Made by a program: the position numbers and the translations under genes. From assembly GCA_965205925.1 (NCBI GenBank), contig OZ242183.1:1550001-1614000 (forward strand): a DNA stretch of 64,000 nt, read 5' to 3'. Numbering within the stretch: the stretch's first letter is position 1; every line of letters begins with the position of its first letter. The stretch is from CAYRJD01 sp965205925 (GTDB lineage: Bacteria > Actinomycetota > Acidimicrobiia > Acidimicrobiales > Poriferisodalaceae). Below the pieces are notes generated by a model. It did no database searches, was not told the origin of the DNA, and was given only the letters and a program-made list of their open reading frames with translations. Of the stretch, positions 52,362-60,248 are shown piece by piece.

Positions 52362-53926
52362 GTGGCCTGCATCCAGTTGTGTATGCGTTGTTGGCGTGCG
52401 GTGCTGCCGTTGCCGTCTTTCGCTGGCTACGCGTTGGTCAGCGCGAGCACTACCTAGCAGTATCGGTAACACGCTTTGCCTGGCGTTGGTGGCGGCTGCA
52501 CAACATCAATCGTCTGTTGTTGCTCTTGGCCATTGCAGCAACGATTGGTGCGGCTTTCATTAGCTGGCTGGCTTTTGTTGTCATTGCGGTGGTGCTGATT
52601 GGCCCACGTGGCCTGTCACATCGAGGTGTTACTAGCAAGCTGGCCTGGACTCGCCGACTATTCACAATCAGTTTTGCAACTGTCGCACTCGTGGCTGCTG
52701 CGTTGATCATCGCCGCTGCATTTGATACGGGTGCGGGTGTGGTGTCTGCTGTGGTCTTGTCTGCGGTGGCGTTGCTATTGCCAGGGTTTGTGGATCTTGC
52801 TTTGTTGATCACCAAGCCGATCGAACGGTTTTTGACCAACCGTTGGGTTCACAAGGCTCACGCCAAGCTTGACCGAATTGATCCTGTCCGAGTGGCAGTA
52901 ACCGGCTCCTATGGCAAGACCACGATGAAGGGCTATCTGCGACATCTGGTATCGGGTACACGCTCTGTGGTTGCGTCGCCGGCCAGTTTTAACAACACCG
53001 CTGGGCTATGTCGCACGGTCAACGAGCATCTTGAACGTGGTACGGAGGTGTTCATCGCCGAGATGGGTACTTATAGCCGTGGCGAGATAGCAGCGATGGT
53101 TAGTTGGGTACAGCCATCGATCTCTGTGCTAACTGCGGTTGGGCCGGTTCATCTTGAACGCTTCGGCAATCTCAACACGGTTGTGGCTGCCAAAACTGAA
53201 ATATTTGCCACCGCTACTACTGCCATTATCAATGTGGATTTGGACTTGTTGGAAGCTGAAGCCGCTCGCTTGGAGGCTTCTGGGATTTCGGTGATTAGGT
53301 GCTCGGCTGTTTCGGCAGAAGCCAAGCTTGCTGAAGCCAGTCCTGCTGAAGTCGGGGTTGTTGACGTGTATGTGTGCCCTGAGTACATCTCGCTGTTTGG
53401 CCGAAGACTGCACGCTCAGCTCAGCCCGGAGGCACTGCCGATCAACGTTGCCTGCGCCATCGCTGCTGCATTCGCGCTTGGCGTAAGCGATGAAGACATC
53501 GTCGCTCGATTACCAACGATCCCGGTTCCTCAGCACCGTCGACAGCTGTCTGTCAGCGATTCGGGCGTAACCGTGGTCGACGACACCTATAACAGCAACC
53601 CGGTTGGAGCCGCAGCTGCCTTACAGATGCTGGCCGATGCAGATGTAAATCGCCGCGTCGTTGTAACGCCCGGGATGGTTGAACTGGGCTCGGAACAGTT
53701 CAAAGAGAATGCTGAGTTTGCGCGTGCCTCTACCTCCGGAGTGGCCGACGATTTTTTGATCGTGGGTCAAACCAATCGAGCTGCCCTCATAGACGGCGCT
53801 CATAACGGCACGGCCGTGGTGCGTCAGATGAGCGATCGCGCCGCCGCTGTGAAATGGGTGCGTGAAAACCTCAAACCCGGAGACGGAGTGCTTTACGAAA
53901 ACGACCTGCCCGATCACTACCCCTAA
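52358..53926 (+). CDS. Membrane-anchored MurF-like Mur ligase
   Basis: 522 residues from ATG 52358, which overlaps the hydrolase stop. The first 150 or so residues hold about five hydrophobic segments (near 8-25, 48-85, 105-128 and 132-155), absent from normal cytosolic Mur ligases. The ATP-dependent ligase part follows: P-loop VTGSYGKTTMKGYL with Lys187, FNNTAGLCRTVNEHL, FIAEMGTYSRGEIA near 230, and VVDDTYNSNPVGAAAAL near 410, the MurF pattern. It is expected to attach a D-Ala-D-Ala-like dipeptide to a UDP-linked precursor. A Ddl-like ligase lies 1.6 kb downstream. It is convergent with the lipoprotein gene; stops interleave. Confidence 0.88.
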   Translation: MSGLHPVVYALLACGAAVAVFRWLRVGQREHYLAVSVTRFAWRWWRLHNINRLLLLLAIAATIGAAFISWLAFVVIAVVLIGPRGLSHRGVTSKLAWTRRLFTISFATVALVAAALIIAAAFDTGAGVVSAVVLSAVALLLPGFVDLALLITKPIERFLTNRWVHKAHAKLDRIDPVRVAVTGSYGKTTMKGYLRHLVSGTRSVVASPASFNNTAGLCRTVNEHLERGTEVFIAEMGTYSRGEIAAMVSWVQPSISVLTAVGPVHLERFGNLNTVVAAKTEIFATATTAIINVDLDLLEAEAARLEASGISVIRCSAVSAEAKLAEASPAEVGVVDVYVCPEYISLFGRRLHAQLSPEALPINVACAIAAAFALGVSDEDIVARLPTIPVPQHRRQLSVSDSGVTVVDDTYNSNPVGAAAALQMLADADVNRRVVVTPGMVELGSEQFKENAEFARASTSGVADDFLIVGQTNRAALIDGAHNGTAVVRQMSDRAAAVKWVRENLKPGDGVLYENDLPDHYP

Positions 53927-55317
53927 GCGGGGATAAGCCGCCAAATGCCGAAGTCGTTATCAATCACAAAGACCTCCCCTGTTGGCGCTGCGACCAGACC
54001 CCAAGCCGCGCCCACCTGTACGCCTAGATCAATTGCCAGCGGTGCCCTTTGCGAAGGTTGGAAATCATCAACCACGGTCGCATAGATCCGTCTGGCGCAA
54101 AGGTCGGTCCAAACAAAATGTCCCACTAGTCCCGTTAGCGCGGAGCCGCGATAAATCTGGCCACCGATTACCGCACACAACGTGCCGGTCTTCTGGCGGT
54201 ATTCAAAATCCGGCGCTCGGTGCGGACGTAGCGCCTCGCCACCAAAGCGACGGCTGCCCTCAAACACGCTCCAACCCAAATCAGCACCGCCCTCGTTGTT
54301 GGCCTCTCCAAGCTCCAGCACCGTTATTTCTTCCATGCATCTCTCGCCAACGTCGGCTACCCACAACTGCTGATTGACAGCGTCATAAGTCATACGAAAC
54401 GGGTTGCGTACTCCGCTCACCCAGATGCGATCATCCACGCCATCGATGCCTATGTAAGGGTTGTCGGGCGCGGCTACGGCTCGACGTGACGGCGGCGCGG
54501 TTGGGTCAACCGCTAGCCGCAGAATCGCGCCAAACGGTGTGCCTAGGTTTTGTCCGTTACCAGATGGGTCTTGTTGGGAACCACCATCCCCAAACGACAC
54601 ATGCAGATAGCCCTTTGGGCCGAACACGATGTCGCCGCCATTGTGGTTTGGGAAGGGTTGCTGTATGCGCAGCAGTTCTATCGCTGGGCCAAGAGTGTTG
54701 CCGGACACTGCATGAGCTGTTACAAGGCTGTGCCAGTCGGTCGTTGTGCGATGCAGGTATAGCCAATCTTCGTTTGGGCTCAATGCCATCCCATATAGCC
54801 CCAGCTCAAAACCGGCGCCTGTATCAAAGCTGAGGTCAAGGGTCGGTGTTGGTGACAACACTGCACTTCTAGCGGGTGCTCCTAGCTCATATATCGGCGC
54901 ACTGAACGAATAAACGAGGCCATTACGTGTTCCGACAAAGCCGCTGAGTTCATTGGTTCCAGGTTCGCTGGCTCGGTTGAGTTTGTTGTGAAACGCGATG
55001 GCGGCCACAGGCCGAGAGATAAACGAAGCCAGCGCTACCTCTTGGTTATTGGATGCTCGAGTTATTTGCAGTGTTGGTAATCCGGTATGGCATTGCTCCC
55101 GCAAGATCGTGCGCGGTTCTTGTGTGGTTGTACTTGAAGTTTGCGTTGTTTGTGTTGCTTGCGTTGTCGCCGTCGCCGCCATGGTGGAAGAAGTAGCGGA
55201 AGAAGTAGCAGAAGTAGTGGAAGTAGCGCCGCTAGCGCAGCCAACCAGAACTCCAGCGATTACAAGCGCAACCGTTGCTACTGTGACTTTGAACATCGGC
55301 AAACGCACGTGCCGCAT
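53923..55317 (-). CDS. Secreted sugar dehydrogenase-like lipoprotein (glucose/sorbosone dehydrogenase family)
   Basis: About 464 residues from ATG 55315-55317; the frame stays open to 55416. The signal ends in the lipobox LVGC, followed by a Ser/Thr/Ala-rich linker of about 35 residues. The beta-propeller is of the PQQ-dependent aldose dehydrogenase type: GGDIVFGPKGYLHVSFGDGG near 265, WVSGVRNPFRMTYD near 335, LWVADVGER and NNEGGADLGWSVFEG. It would oxidise sugars outside the membrane if PQQ is present; cofactor use cannot be shown. It sits on the opposite strand between the Mur ligase and Ddl genes. Confidence 0.85.
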   Translation of the reverse strand: MRHVRLPMFKVTVATVALVIAGVLVGCASGATSTTSATSSATSSTMAATATTQATQTTQTSSTTTQEPRTILREQCHTGLPTLQITRASNNQEVALASFISRPVAAIAFHNKLNRASEPGTNELSGFVGTRNGLVYSFSAPIYELGAPARSAVLSPTPTLDLSFDTGAGFELGLYGMALSPNEDWLYLHRTTTDWHSLVTAHAVSGNTLGPAIELLRIQQPFPNHNGGDIVFGPKGYLHVSFGDGGSQQDPSGNGQNLGTPFGAILRLAVDPTAPPSRRAVAAPDNPYIGIDGVDDRIWVSGVRNPFRMTYDAVNQQLWVADVGERCMEEITVLELGEANNEGGADLGWSVFEGSRRFGGEALRPHRAPDFEYRQKTGTLCAVIGGQIYRGSALTGLVGHFVWTDLCARRIYATVVDDFQPSQRAPLAIDLGVQVGAAWGLVAAPTGEVFVIDNDFGIWRLIPA

Positions 55318-55524
55318 ACTGGCACAACCGTCAAATTCAGACAGCAGTTTGGGCGGGGGCGGATCCTTCCGTCTTTTTGTGATTCCATTTACAGCTAACG
55401 GCATTGCCGAACGCATTACCGAAGCCGCTCGAAAACTGCTGCCTGATTACGTCAGCTAGCTGGCCAACTAGCAACCTATCCACCCTCCACTGGCTGGGTT
55501 GCTGAGAGCCTTACTCTTGACCCT

Positions 55525-56673
55525 ATGAGTCGTGTAGCAGTCTGCTTTGGCGGACCTTCACCTGAACATGACATCTCGGTTCTCACTGGCTTACAGGCTT
55601 CGCACTGTCTGGCTGATCTCAGCAAAGACCCGGTTGCGTTGTACTGGGCTCGCAACGGCGACTGGTTTGAAGTCCCTGCGACCGCAGAGGCAAGCGAGTT
55701 TGCCGAAGGACTACCAAATGACGCTAAGCCGATTGAACTACTGACTGGCGACACGGGCGGGTTTTTTTATACGGGTCGCCGCATTCGACGGTCACCGCTT
55801 GAGCTGTCGGTCGTATTGAACTGCTGCCATGGCGCACCGGGCGAGGACGGCACTTTGCAGGCTGCGTTTGACATGGCCGGTTTGCTCTATTCCGGTCCTA
55901 GCCACGCGGGAGCGGCGCTCGGTATGGACAAGTTCGCTTTCACCTCTGTCATTGCAGCTGCAGGTCTGCCCACCTTGCCTCTGTGGGTTGTCGACGATGA
56001 TTTAGAGATAAGCGACGAAACGGCGCCCTTAGCGCAAGGACCGCTCATCGTGAAGCCACGCTTTGGCGGCTCATCAATCGGCATTGAGATAGTTGAAGAC
56101 TTGCAAACAGCCAAAGCTTTGGCGGCCTCGGCTGTGGCGCTAGCCGAAGGTGCGGTAGTTCAGCAATACCTGACCAACTCCATTGACCTGAACGTTTCGT
56201 TGCTGGCTTGGCCCACCTTGCGACTAAGTGCAATCGAAAAGCCGTTGCGAACCGCCGAGAACGATCAGCCCAGCGGCACCATCTATAGCTATGCCGACAA
56301 ATACCTGCGCGGGGAACAGGGCATGGCCAGCGCACCTCGTGAGCTGCCAGCGAACCTGCCTAAAGCCATTGAGCGCGCCGTGTTCAACATTGCTACCCAA
56401 GCAGCCGGGCTGATAATGGCTCGTTCGGTACTACGGCTGGATTTCTTGTGGGATGGCAATGAGGAACCCAGCGGGCTGTACATAAACGAGGTCAATACGA
56501 TCCCGGGTTCGCTCAGTTGGTACTTCTGGACCGAGCAAGGTGTCAGCTTTGGGGAGCTACTACACGGCCTAGTTGCTGAAGCGCAAGCGAAGCCTGAGCG
56601 GCGATTTCGCACGGACGGTGCGGATGGCACCGCTTTGCGCACCACTAAGAACATTTCCTCGAAGCTTGCTTAA
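55525..56673 (+). CDS. ddl: D-alanine--D-alanine ligase-like ATP-grasp protein
   Basis: 382 residues. CFGGPSPEHDISVLTG near residue 7 begins the Ddl fold, CCHGAPGEDGTLQAAFDMAGLLYSG near 92 is the substrate region, IVKPRFGGSSIGIEIV near 173 is the ATP-grasp core, and LDFLWDGN with NEVNTIPGSLSWYFW near 325 binds metal and D-Ala. The usual NEVNT-PG is followed by SLSWY rather than FT, which may alter specificity. It makes D-Ala-D-Ala or a related dipeptide for the Mur ligase at 52.4 kb. The ATG has no strong ribosome site. Confidence 0.88.
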   Translation: MSRVAVCFGGPSPEHDISVLTGLQASHCLADLSKDPVALYWARNGDWFEVPATAEASEFAEGLPNDAKPIELLTGDTGGFFYTGRRIRRSPLELSVVLNCCHGAPGEDGTLQAAFDMAGLLYSGPSHAGAALGMDKFAFTSVIAAAGLPTLPLWVVDDDLEISDETAPLAQGPLIVKPRFGGSSIGIEIVEDLQTAKALAASAVALAEGAVVQQYLTNSIDLNVSLLAWPTLRLSAIEKPLRTAENDQPSGTIYSYADKYLRGEQGMASAPRELPANLPKAIERAVFNIATQAAGLIMARSVLRLDFLWDGNEEPSGLYINEVNTIPGSLSWYFWTEQGVSFGELLHGLVAEAQAKPERRFRTDGADGTALRTTKNISSKLA

Positions 56674-56702
56674 TCACCTACGGATTGGTCTCGGCCGGAC
56701 CG

Positions 56703-56730
56703 GGTTTGTGAGACTGGGTTTGTGAGACTG
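56703..56730 (+). repeat. 14-bp tandem duplication across the start of the next gene
   Basis: GGTTTGTGAGACTG occurs twice in a row (56703-56716, 56717-56730). The second copy contains the GTG start at 56722; the first gives an out-of-frame GTG at 56708 that opens a five-codon frame whose TGA overlaps the real start. Confidence 0.8.
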
Positions 56731-57840
56731 GGCGCTCTACTAGGGGTAGTAGTGCTGCTAGTTGTGGCGTGTTCGTCGCAAACAAACGATGCTCTAAGCA
56801 GCACAGGCACCAACGGGGCTAGCAGCACTAGTGCTGGTTCTAGCGCAACGGCTATAACCCTTCTAGGAAACTGCATGGCTGATCAGGTAGCAGCTTCGTT
56901 GCAGATCACTGTTGAACAGCTGTCGACCGAGCTGGCAAGTGCTGATCCTGGTCGTGAAGTAGTGCAGGTGATTACCACAGAAGTGTTCCGCATAGCTCGC
57001 GACATTTGCGAACTGCGAGAGCTAGCCGCTGCAGGTGGCTCAGGCGGCGGGGATAACACCACCAATAACACCACCAATAACACCACCAATAACACCACCA
57101 ATAACGCCGTGTCGCCGGAGGCTGATCGTGACGCTTCCTTGCCAGCCTCATTGGTTGATGCGCCGCAACGCTTCGATCCTGACGACCCTCCCCCGGGCAA
57201 CGACCCCGCTCTTGATGATCTTTGGCTGCTTTGCGGAGATGGTGAACCACTGGCGTGTGATCGCCTGCTTTATGAATCTCGCGCAAATAGCGACTACGAA
57301 GCTTTCGCTTTCAGCTGCGGAGGTCGCGAAAACCTGGACTGCGATACTTTGCTAGGAGCGGTCTCAGACACGAACGCTCTGGTTTCTCCCGCAACCGCTG
57401 CCCCGGGTAGCAACGCAACGCTCGACCGATGGTGGACGCGCTGTGCAAACAGCAGCAGCCTGGCCTGCGCCCAGCTGGTGCTAACCGCGCCCGGTGGCTC
57501 GCTCTACGCCTACTACGGATATTCATGCGGAGGTCGCACCGCCGGAGATTGCGTCGCTCTACTAGGCAACGATGGTTCACCACCGGCCTTGGAAGGGCGC
57601 TCACCTAACGACCCTGTGCCCGGCACGGACTCATATTTAGATCGCCTCTGGCTCAGTTGCGCCGACTTGTCGGCTACTGCTTGCGGTGATCTGGCTACTT
57701 TCGCTCCACGCAGCAGCGACTACGAACGCTTCGGCTTGTCATGTGGTTGGCGTGCGGTAACGCCGTGTACGAAGCTGTTTGCCCAGATAACACACTGCAA
57801 CATCACCGCTAGCTGTCGCACAGACGTCCGCGACGGCTAG
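56722..57840 (+). CDS. Cysteine-rich lipoprotein with three repeats
   Basis: 372 residues. The N-terminus ends in a lipobox (VVAC) at about residue 17, then a Ser/Thr-rich linker, a small helical region (to about 107), a Gly/Asn/Thr linker with four NNTT-type units, and three repeats of about 55-60 residues (about 155-225, 228-295, 296-365). Each has two cysteine pairs, LWxxC-x5/6-AC then SCGGR(x)DC, with a conserved YExF between. The repeat resembles short Cys motifs found at the C-terminus of various actinobacterial envelope proteins. Disulfides outside the membrane are likely, so the thioredoxin-like lipoprotein at 16.5 kb might act on it. Function is unknown. Confidence 0.8.
   Translation: MRLGALLGVVVLLVVACSSQTNDALSSTGTNGASSTSAGSSATAITLLGNCMADQVAASLQITVEQLSTELASADPGREVVQVITTEVFRIARDICELRELAAAGGSGGGDNTTNNTTNNTTNNTTNNAVSPEADRDASLPASLVDAPQRFDPDDPPPGNDPALDDLWLLCGDGEPLACDRLLYESRANSDYEAFAFSCGGRENLDCDTLLGAVSDTNALVSPATAAPGSNATLDRWWTRCANSSSLACAQLVLTAPGGSLYAYYGYSCGGRTAGDCVALLGNDGSPPALEGRSPNDPVPGTDSYLDRLWLSCADLSATACGDLATFAPRSSDYERFGLSCGWRAVTPCTKLFAQITHCNITASCRTDVRDG
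57055..57102 (+). repeat. Four identical 12-bp units in the lipoprotein linker
   Basis: Four perfect copies of AACACCACCAAT encode repeating NTTN. The unit differs by one base from unit A of the array before leuA (AACACCACCGAT), 7.3 kb away, and is of the same family. Confidence 0.9.
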
Positions 57841-57851
57841 ACACAAGCCCC

Positions 57852-60248
57852 GTGATAGCCGACGCGCTCGCACATAAACGCATCGCCATTACCGGCGCAA
57901 CCGGTTTCTTAGGCACCGCACTAGTTGAGCGGCTGTTGCGCTGCGTGGCCGACTGCGAGCTTGTTCTACTAGTGCGCCCAGGTCGACGCAGTGACGCCTT
58001 ACAGCGGGTTCAACGCGAGATATTGCGCAACGACGCTTTTGAGCGGTTACGCGAAAGCTGGGGAACCGAGTTTGACACCATTTGTGAGCAGCGAATAACC
58101 GTGATCTCTGGCGATGTCAGCGTCAAAAACCTAGGACTGGCGCCCGACGATAAGTCAACCTTTTGCGCCTGCGACATCATCATTCACGCTGCTGCCACGG
58201 TTAGCTTCGACAGCCCGCTCGACACCTCTATCGACATCAACCTGCTGGGGCCTAACCGCATCCTTACCGCTTGCCAAGACGCCGGCACTACACCTCACTT
58301 GGTTGCGGTGTCAACGTGTTACGTAGCGGGCAACCGCCGTGGTGAGGCCGCTGAGACATTGCTAGCCGACTCGCCGTTTTCACTAGAGATCGACTGGCGT
58401 GCCGAAGTAGCTGCCGCTCACCGCACCCGTTCCGACATCGACGCACGTAGTCGAGAGCCGCACCGTTTAACCAAACTGCGCAACAGCGCACGTGACGAAC
58501 TCGGTCCGGCTGGCTTGCCGATGCTGGCTGCTAAGACCGAGCAGCTTCGCCTTGAATGGGTTGACCAACAAATGGTCGACGCAGGCCGCAGTCGAGCAGC
58601 ATCACTGGGTTGGCCGGATGTCTATACATACTCGAAGGCATTGGGCGAGCAAGCCTTGGTGGAGCTGCGTCAAAACATTCCAGTAACCATCGTTCGGCCA
58701 TCAATCATTGAATCGGCCCTGGCGGAACCAAAGCCAGGCTGGATTCGCGGTTTTCGTATGGCCGAGCCGTTGATTGTTTCGTTTGCCAAGGGTGAGCTTG
58801 ACACCTTTCCGGGTTATCCCGAAGGTGTGATTGATGTGATTCCGGTGGACATGGTGGCCGCAAACATCATTGCTGTCGCGGCACAAGGCCCACGTGCGCC
58901 TCTGGAAATCTTTCAGATCGCTTCTGGTGCTGTAAATCCGCTTCGCTTTAAGGTGCTGCTCGATACCACAATGCGCTGGTTTGAGCAGCATCCTGTCTAC
59001 GACGCCAAAGGTCATCCCACCGCAGCTACCTCCTGGCAGTACGCCGGTTCTTCGGATCTAGAAGAAAAACTAGAAAAGGTCATGCGCCTGCTAAACGTCG
59101 CAAATCGTTTCGTGAACTACTTGCCGCTGCGAGGGCGTAGCGACTTCACCCTGCGCCTAGCGCAACGTCGTCAAAGCCTGGAACAGCTACAGGGCTATGT
59201 TCAGCTTTACGGCGCCTACGGCAAATGTGAAGCGCTATACAGCATCGACACAACGCTTGATTTGTGGGATTCTCTCGATACCGCCGACCGGAACACTTTT
59301 GCGTTCGATCCACGTGTCATCGATTGGTCGCACTACATCGCCGATGTGCACCTGCCAACCGTTGTAGTGCAATCCCGAGTTAAGACCACACCCGAGGTGC
59401 GCAGCGGTCCAAACAGAACCACTCGCCTGCAAGCCGCCGTGTTAGATCCGCAACGTCAGTTCGCAGCGTTTGATCTTGAAAACACACTCATTGCGAGCAA
59501 CGTCGTAGAGAGCTACTCCTGGTTAGCGACCCGCGATCTAGATGCCGGAGCACGTTTTCGTTTCGCGCTGCGCACAATGTCCCAAGCGCCCGGGCTTTGG
59601 CGACGCGACCGGCGCGACCGCACCGATTTCTTGCGCTTCTTTTATCGCCGTTATAAGGGCGCTTCGGTCGAAAAGCTGGACGCAGCAGCCAACGAGATGC
59701 TGAGCCATTTGATACTGACCAAGGCGTTCCCTGCCGGCTTGAGGCGAGTGCGTTCTCATAAGGCCGCCGGGCACAAAACGGTGCTGATTACTGGCGCTCT
59801 TGACTTAGCGGTACGTCCGTTAGCGCCGCTGTTTGATGAGATCATTGCTGCCAGAATCAGCAACGTTGACGGCCGTTATACCGGAGAAATGATTGATGTG
59901 CCACCCACTGGCGAAGTGCGCGCGCAACTGATGACAAGCTGGGCTGCCGAGCAAGGCATGGACCTTGCGCAAGGTGTTGCTTATGCCGATGCAGCATCTG
60001 ATCTGCCGATGCTCGAAGCAGTTGGTTATCCCGTTGCGGTTAACCCTGAAACACGGCTAGTAACGATTGCAGACAAGCGCGGCTGGCTGGTCGAGGAATG
60101 GGGACGTACTCCAGGTGCGCCGAAGAGCTTCCTACCGTTTGCGCCGCAACGACGTAACGTTGCTCAGCAAGGTCGTACTAACGCTCGCCAACTAGCACGT
60201 TCTAGCCGAGCAAAACCAGCTCGCGAAAATGCAACCCAAGTCCAATGA
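57852..60248 (+). CDS. Fatty acyl-CoA reductase fused to a HAD-IB phosphatase
   Basis: 798 residues. Residues 1 to about 380 are an extended SDR of the male-sterility/acyl-CoA reductase type: ITGATGFLGTALVERLL for NADPH, and Tyr258/Lys262 (YTYSK) as catalytic pair; PSIIESALAEPKPGW is typical. The middle (about 385-530) is a helical reductase C-terminal part. Residues about 536-760 form a HAD-IB phosphatase with Asp541 in FDLENTL, VLITGAL and YADAASDLPML. Motif I has Glu543 where the general acid is normally Asp. A basic tail ends it. Acyl-CoA could be reduced and a phosphate removed from a lipid (inference). The next start overlaps by 4 bases. Confidence 0.88.
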   Translation: MIADALAHKRIAITGATGFLGTALVERLLRCVADCELVLLVRPGRRSDALQRVQREILRNDAFERLRESWGTEFDTICEQRITVISGDVSVKNLGLAPDDKSTFCACDIIIHAAATVSFDSPLDTSIDINLLGPNRILTACQDAGTTPHLVAVSTCYVAGNRRGEAAETLLADSPFSLEIDWRAEVAAAHRTRSDIDARSREPHRLTKLRNSARDELGPAGLPMLAAKTEQLRLEWVDQQMVDAGRSRAASLGWPDVYTYSKALGEQALVELRQNIPVTIVRPSIIESALAEPKPGWIRGFRMAEPLIVSFAKGELDTFPGYPEGVIDVIPVDMVAANIIAVAAQGPRAPLEIFQIASGAVNPLRFKVLLDTTMRWFEQHPVYDAKGHPTAATSWQYAGSSDLEEKLEKVMRLLNVANRFVNYLPLRGRSDFTLRLAQRRQSLEQLQGYVQLYGAYGKCEALYSIDTTLDLWDSLDTADRNTFAFDPRVIDWSHYIADVHLPTVVVQSRVKTTPEVRSGPNRTTRLQAAVLDPQRQFAAFDLENTLIASNVVESYSWLATRDLDAGARFRFALRTMSQAPGLWRRDRRDRTDFLRFFYRRYKGASVEKLDAAANEMLSHLILTKAFPAGLRRVRSHKAAGHKTVLITGALDLAVRPLAPLFDEIIAARISNVDGRYTGEMIDVPPTGEVRAQLMTSWAAEQGMDLAQGVAYADAASDLPMLEAVGYPVAVNPETRLVTIADKRGWLVEEWGRTPGAPKSFLPFAPQRRNVAQQGRTNARQLARSSRAKPARENATQVQ

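Noticed and set aside
53920..53932. CCCC-TAAGC-GGGG hairpin at the Mur ligase/dehydrogenase join
   Set aside because: A 4-bp stem without T-run on either side is too weak to call a bidirectional terminator.
54998..55459. Plus-strand frame of 153 codons opposite the sugar dehydrogenase signal region
   Set aside because: It mirrors the Ser/Thr-rich linker of a well-supported lipoprotein gene and has no family motif.
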